Shown here: piece by piece, positions 62,271 to 64,000 of the stretch
Numbering within the stretch: position 1 is the stretch's first letter
Layout: each line of letters opens with the position of its first letter
Source: UBA2330 sp049293015
Lineage (GTDB): Bacteria > Bacteroidota > Ignavibacteria > Tepidaquicellales > Tepidaquicellaceae
DNA: 64,000 nucleotides
NCBI GenBank assembly: GCA_049293015.1
Contig: JBATSB010000203.1
Span: 3,839-67,838, forward strand
Reading direction: 5' to 3'
Made by a program: the position numbers and the translations under genes
Notes under the pieces: generated by a model
Told to the model about the DNA's origin: nothing
The model's input: only the letters and a program-made list of their open reading frames with translations
The model's database searches: none

Positions 62271-63083
62271 ATGAAGATAATTAATTCGGTAATCTTAATA
62301 ACTCTTTTTTTTACATCAGTTAATTTAAACGCTCAGGAAAATGAATTCAGAAAGATCGAACAGAATGCGTTTACAACGGGAGAAAAACTAACTTTTGAAA
62401 TAAATTATGGATTTGTAAATGCAGGAACGGCTGTAATGGAAGTAGATCCAAAGCTGCAGACAATGAACGGAAGAGAATGTTATGATATAAAATTTACAGT
62501 GAATTCTTCGGGCAGCTTTGACTGGGTTTACAAAGTCCGGGATTTTTACAGAACATATGTAGATAAAGAGGGATTGTTTCCTTGGAGATTTGAGCAGCAT
62601 ATTAAAGAGGGAAATTATCAGAGAGATTTCGAGGCTATTTTTGATCAGGAAAATCATAAAGCAAAGACATATACAGGTGAAAAGGAACCAAAGAAATTTG
62701 AAGGTGAATTTGATATCCCTGAATATACACAGGACGCAATGAGTGCATTTTATTTTTTCAGAACATTAGACTTTAGTAAAATGAAAGATGGTGACGAGAC
62801 TCTGCTTCAAAATTTTTATAAGGATAACACTTATCCGCTCAAAGTGAAATATTATGGTAAAGAAACTATTGAAGTACCGGCAGGTGAATTCAGATGTGTA
62901 AAACTCGAGCCATTAGTTGCAGAAGGTGGATTATTTAAAAGTGAAGGTTCTATTATTGTCTGGCTTACAGATGATGAAAGAAGGATGCCTGTGAAAGTAA
63001 AGACTAAAGTTGTGATCGGATCTATAGATGCAGATCTCAGTGCTTACTCAGGACTTGCAGGTTCTCTTAATTCTAAAAAATAA
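62271..63083 (+). CDS. DUF3108 family exported protein
   Basis: 270 residues. Signal peptide 1-21 (ending NLNAQ). The family start FTTGEKLTFEINYGFVNAGTA is followed by the DUF3108 pattern WVYKVRDFYRTYVDKEGLFPWRF and by LPLKVKYYGKETIEVPAGEFRC-type strands, here beginning YPLKVKYYGKE. DUF3108 proteins are beta-rich periplasmic proteins of unknown function in many Gram-negative bacteria. It follows the GT9 gene after 78 bases and ends with a hairpin that overlaps the queE leader. Confidence 0.87.
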   Translation: MKIINSVILITLFFTSVNLNAQENEFRKIEQNAFTTGEKLTFEINYGFVNAGTAVMEVDPKLQTMNGRECYDIKFTVNSSGSFDWVYKVRDFYRTYVDKEGLFPWRFEQHIKEGNYQRDFEAIFDQENHKAKTYTGEKEPKKFEGEFDIPEYTQDAMSAFYFFRTLDFSKMKDGDETLLQNFYKDNTYPLKVKYYGKETIEVPAGEFRCVKLEPLVAEGGLFKSEGSIIVWLTDDERRMPVKVKTKVVIGSIDADLSAYSGLAGSLNSKK

Positions 63084-63109
63084 TTAAAAAAATTTCAGAT
63101 AAATTTATA

Positions 63110-63137
63110 AAGCGAATTTAAAATTCGCTTTTCTTTT
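63110..63137 (+). terminator. Terminator between DUF3108 gene and queE
   Basis: AAGCGAA/TTCGCTT stem with a seven-base loop and TTTCTTTT tail. It touches the queE start codon, so it might also limit queE expression. Confidence 0.7.
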
Positions 63138-63869
63138 ATGAAAATATCAGAGTTATTTTATTCAATACAGGGCGAGGGCAAAAGAGCCGGTCGCCCATCT
63201 TTTTTTATCAGGACAAATCACTGTAATCTCAGATGCAAATTTCCAGGCGGAAATCTCTGTGATACTTATTACACAAGCTGGGAACCTGACGACGAACGGA
63301 ATCTTGGAGAACAAAATATTGATCAGATAATTACGGAATATAAAAAATTCAATTGCAGCGATATTGTAATTACTGGCGGAGAACCTACGATGTATGCAAA
63401 TGATCTTTCAAATCTCTGTAAAAAATTAAAAGAAGTAAATTCTGACTCATTTATTACAATTGAAACCAACGGAACATACTTTGGTGATTTTGTTAAATAC
63501 TCTGAATTACTGAGCATAAGTCCAAAGCTGAAAAGTTCTATCCCAGTTGGGTCTGAATTTGAAAAAATGCATAAAAAAAACAGACTTAATTATGAAACCT
63601 TTAAAAAATTTAATCTCCTCAAAGAAAATTATCTTATAGACATTCAGTGGAAATTTGTTTACACATCTGAAAATGATATTGAAGAGATCAGGGAAATTCA
63701 GTCTGTTACTGGTTTTAAAGAAAGTGATATATATTTAATGCCTGAAGGAATCACAGCAGAGGATTTAAACAGGAAAAGACTTGAAACAATAGAGGTCTGC
63801 AAAAAGAACAATTTCAATTATACAGACAGACTTCACATTCTTGCTTGGGGAAACAAGAGAGGAGTTTAA
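63138..63869 (+). CDS. queE: 7-carboxy-7-deazaguanine synthase-like radical SAM protein
   Basis: QueE forms the deazapurine core of queuosine from CPH4. The protein of 243 residues starts ISELFYSIQGEGKRAGRPSF, as QueE does, then FIRTNHCNLRC, and ITGGEPTM with ETNGTYF. The cluster motif is unusual: the first two cysteines have the normal C-x3-C spacing, but seven residues (KFPGGNL) separate the second from the third instead of two. CDTYYTSW after it still matches the queE clade. It should act with QueC, QueD and QueF, none of which is in the window. Confidence 0.85.
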   Translation: MKISELFYSIQGEGKRAGRPSFFIRTNHCNLRCKFPGGNLCDTYYTSWEPDDERNLGEQNIDQIITEYKKFNCSDIVITGGEPTMYANDLSNLCKKLKEVNSDSFITIETNGTYFGDFVKYSELLSISPKLKSSIPVGSEFEKMHKKNRLNYETFKKFNLLKENYLIDIQWKFVYTSENDIEEIREIQSVTGFKESDIYLMPEGITAEDLNRKRLETIEVCKKNNFNYTDRLHILAWGNKRGV

Positions 63870-63872
63870 ATC

Positions 63873-63956
63873 AATTACAAATTACGAATTACAAATTACG
63901 AATATCGAGTTATGAATATCGAGTTATGAATATCGAGTTACGAGTTACGAATTTTA
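63873..63956. repeat. Twelve-unit heptanucleotide array
   Basis: AATTACA, AATTACG, AATTACA, AATTACG, AATATCG, AGTTATG, AATATCG, AGTTATG, AATATCG, AGTTACG, AGTTACG, AATTTTA. It begins four bases after the queE stop codon and contains the AGTTACG unit seen inside the Ycf48-like gene. An inner 14-base period (AATATCG plus AGTTATG) shows a recent doubling. Confidence 0.95.
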
Positions 63957-63978
63957 CAAAACATTATAAATCTGAAAA

Positions 63979-64000
63979 TTAACTATTAACTATTAACTAT
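63979..64000. repeat. Start of a TTAACTA heptamer array, cut by the window edge
   Basis: Three complete units and the first base of a fourth. This is the reverse complement of the TAGTTAA units at 41869-41903. The array continues beyond the window. Confidence 0.85.

Noticed and set aside
63873..64000. CRISPR array
   Set aside because: Units are 7 bases without spacers and no cas genes are near; it is a simple tandem repeat. The same holds for the octamer arrays.

Overview
The window is AT-rich bacterial chromosome, probably from the Ignavibacteria or a close relative in the Bacteroidota/Chlorobiota group. The main evidence is seven exported proteins ending in a type IX secretion (T9SS) sorting domain with the NYPNPFNP signature. 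Supporting evidence is a GWxTD protein, DUF2851 and DUF3108 proteins, a large three-domain IspG and frequent TTG start codons. There is no phage, plasmid backbone, rRNA operon or CRISPR array. Most genes are housekeeping or envelope genes.

Layout. 1-5 kb: the 3' end of a glutaryl-CoA dehydrogenase-like gene, a MITE-like inverted-repeat element, ispH, a 52-residue Pmp3-type membrane peptide, a beta-carbonic anhydrase, a VOC protein and a deoxyhypusine synthase-family enzyme. 5-10 kb: a metallo-beta-lactamase-fold lipoprotein and two tandem paralogous kelch-like T9SS cargo proteins. 10-16 kb: a compact minus-strand run of kup, a CDP-alcohol transferase, a nucleotidyltransferase, a rhomboid protease and ispG. 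16-22 kb: a GNAT acetyltransferase, an octamer-repeat hairpin, a probable heavy-metal operon (Cys-rich protein, YHS/TRASH protein, TonB receptor) and a RhuM-Fic fusion. 22-24 kb: a Ycf48-type T9SS cargo gene whose sorting domain is put out of frame by a 5-copy heptanucleotide repeat. 24-37 kb: rimO, GWxTD, DUF58, a TPR lipoprotein, DUF2851, an Omp85 protein, cmk, rpsA and a frameshifted macro-domain gene. 37-56 kb: an M1 aminopeptidase and three large beta-propeller or other T9SS proteins, two divergent UvrA paralogues flanking a TPR protein, a TolB-like lipoprotein and tRNA-Glu. 56-64 kb: an IscR-type regulator with an IscR-like operator, iscS and iscA (no iscU), an iron/manganese superoxide dismutase with a Tat-like leader, two small lipoproteins, a LON-domain protein, a heptosyltransferase-like enzyme, a DUF3108 protein and a QueE variant.

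Two themes connect the parts. One is a large investment in secreted, surface-anchored T9SS cargo plus outer-membrane machinery. The other is a set of short tandem repeats in 7-nt or 8-nt periods. The octamers form inverted arrays at gene 3' ends. The heptamers lie between genes and, in one case, inside the coding region of a T9SS sorting domain, where copy number would decide the reading frame. That possible on/off switch is the most interesting item here.
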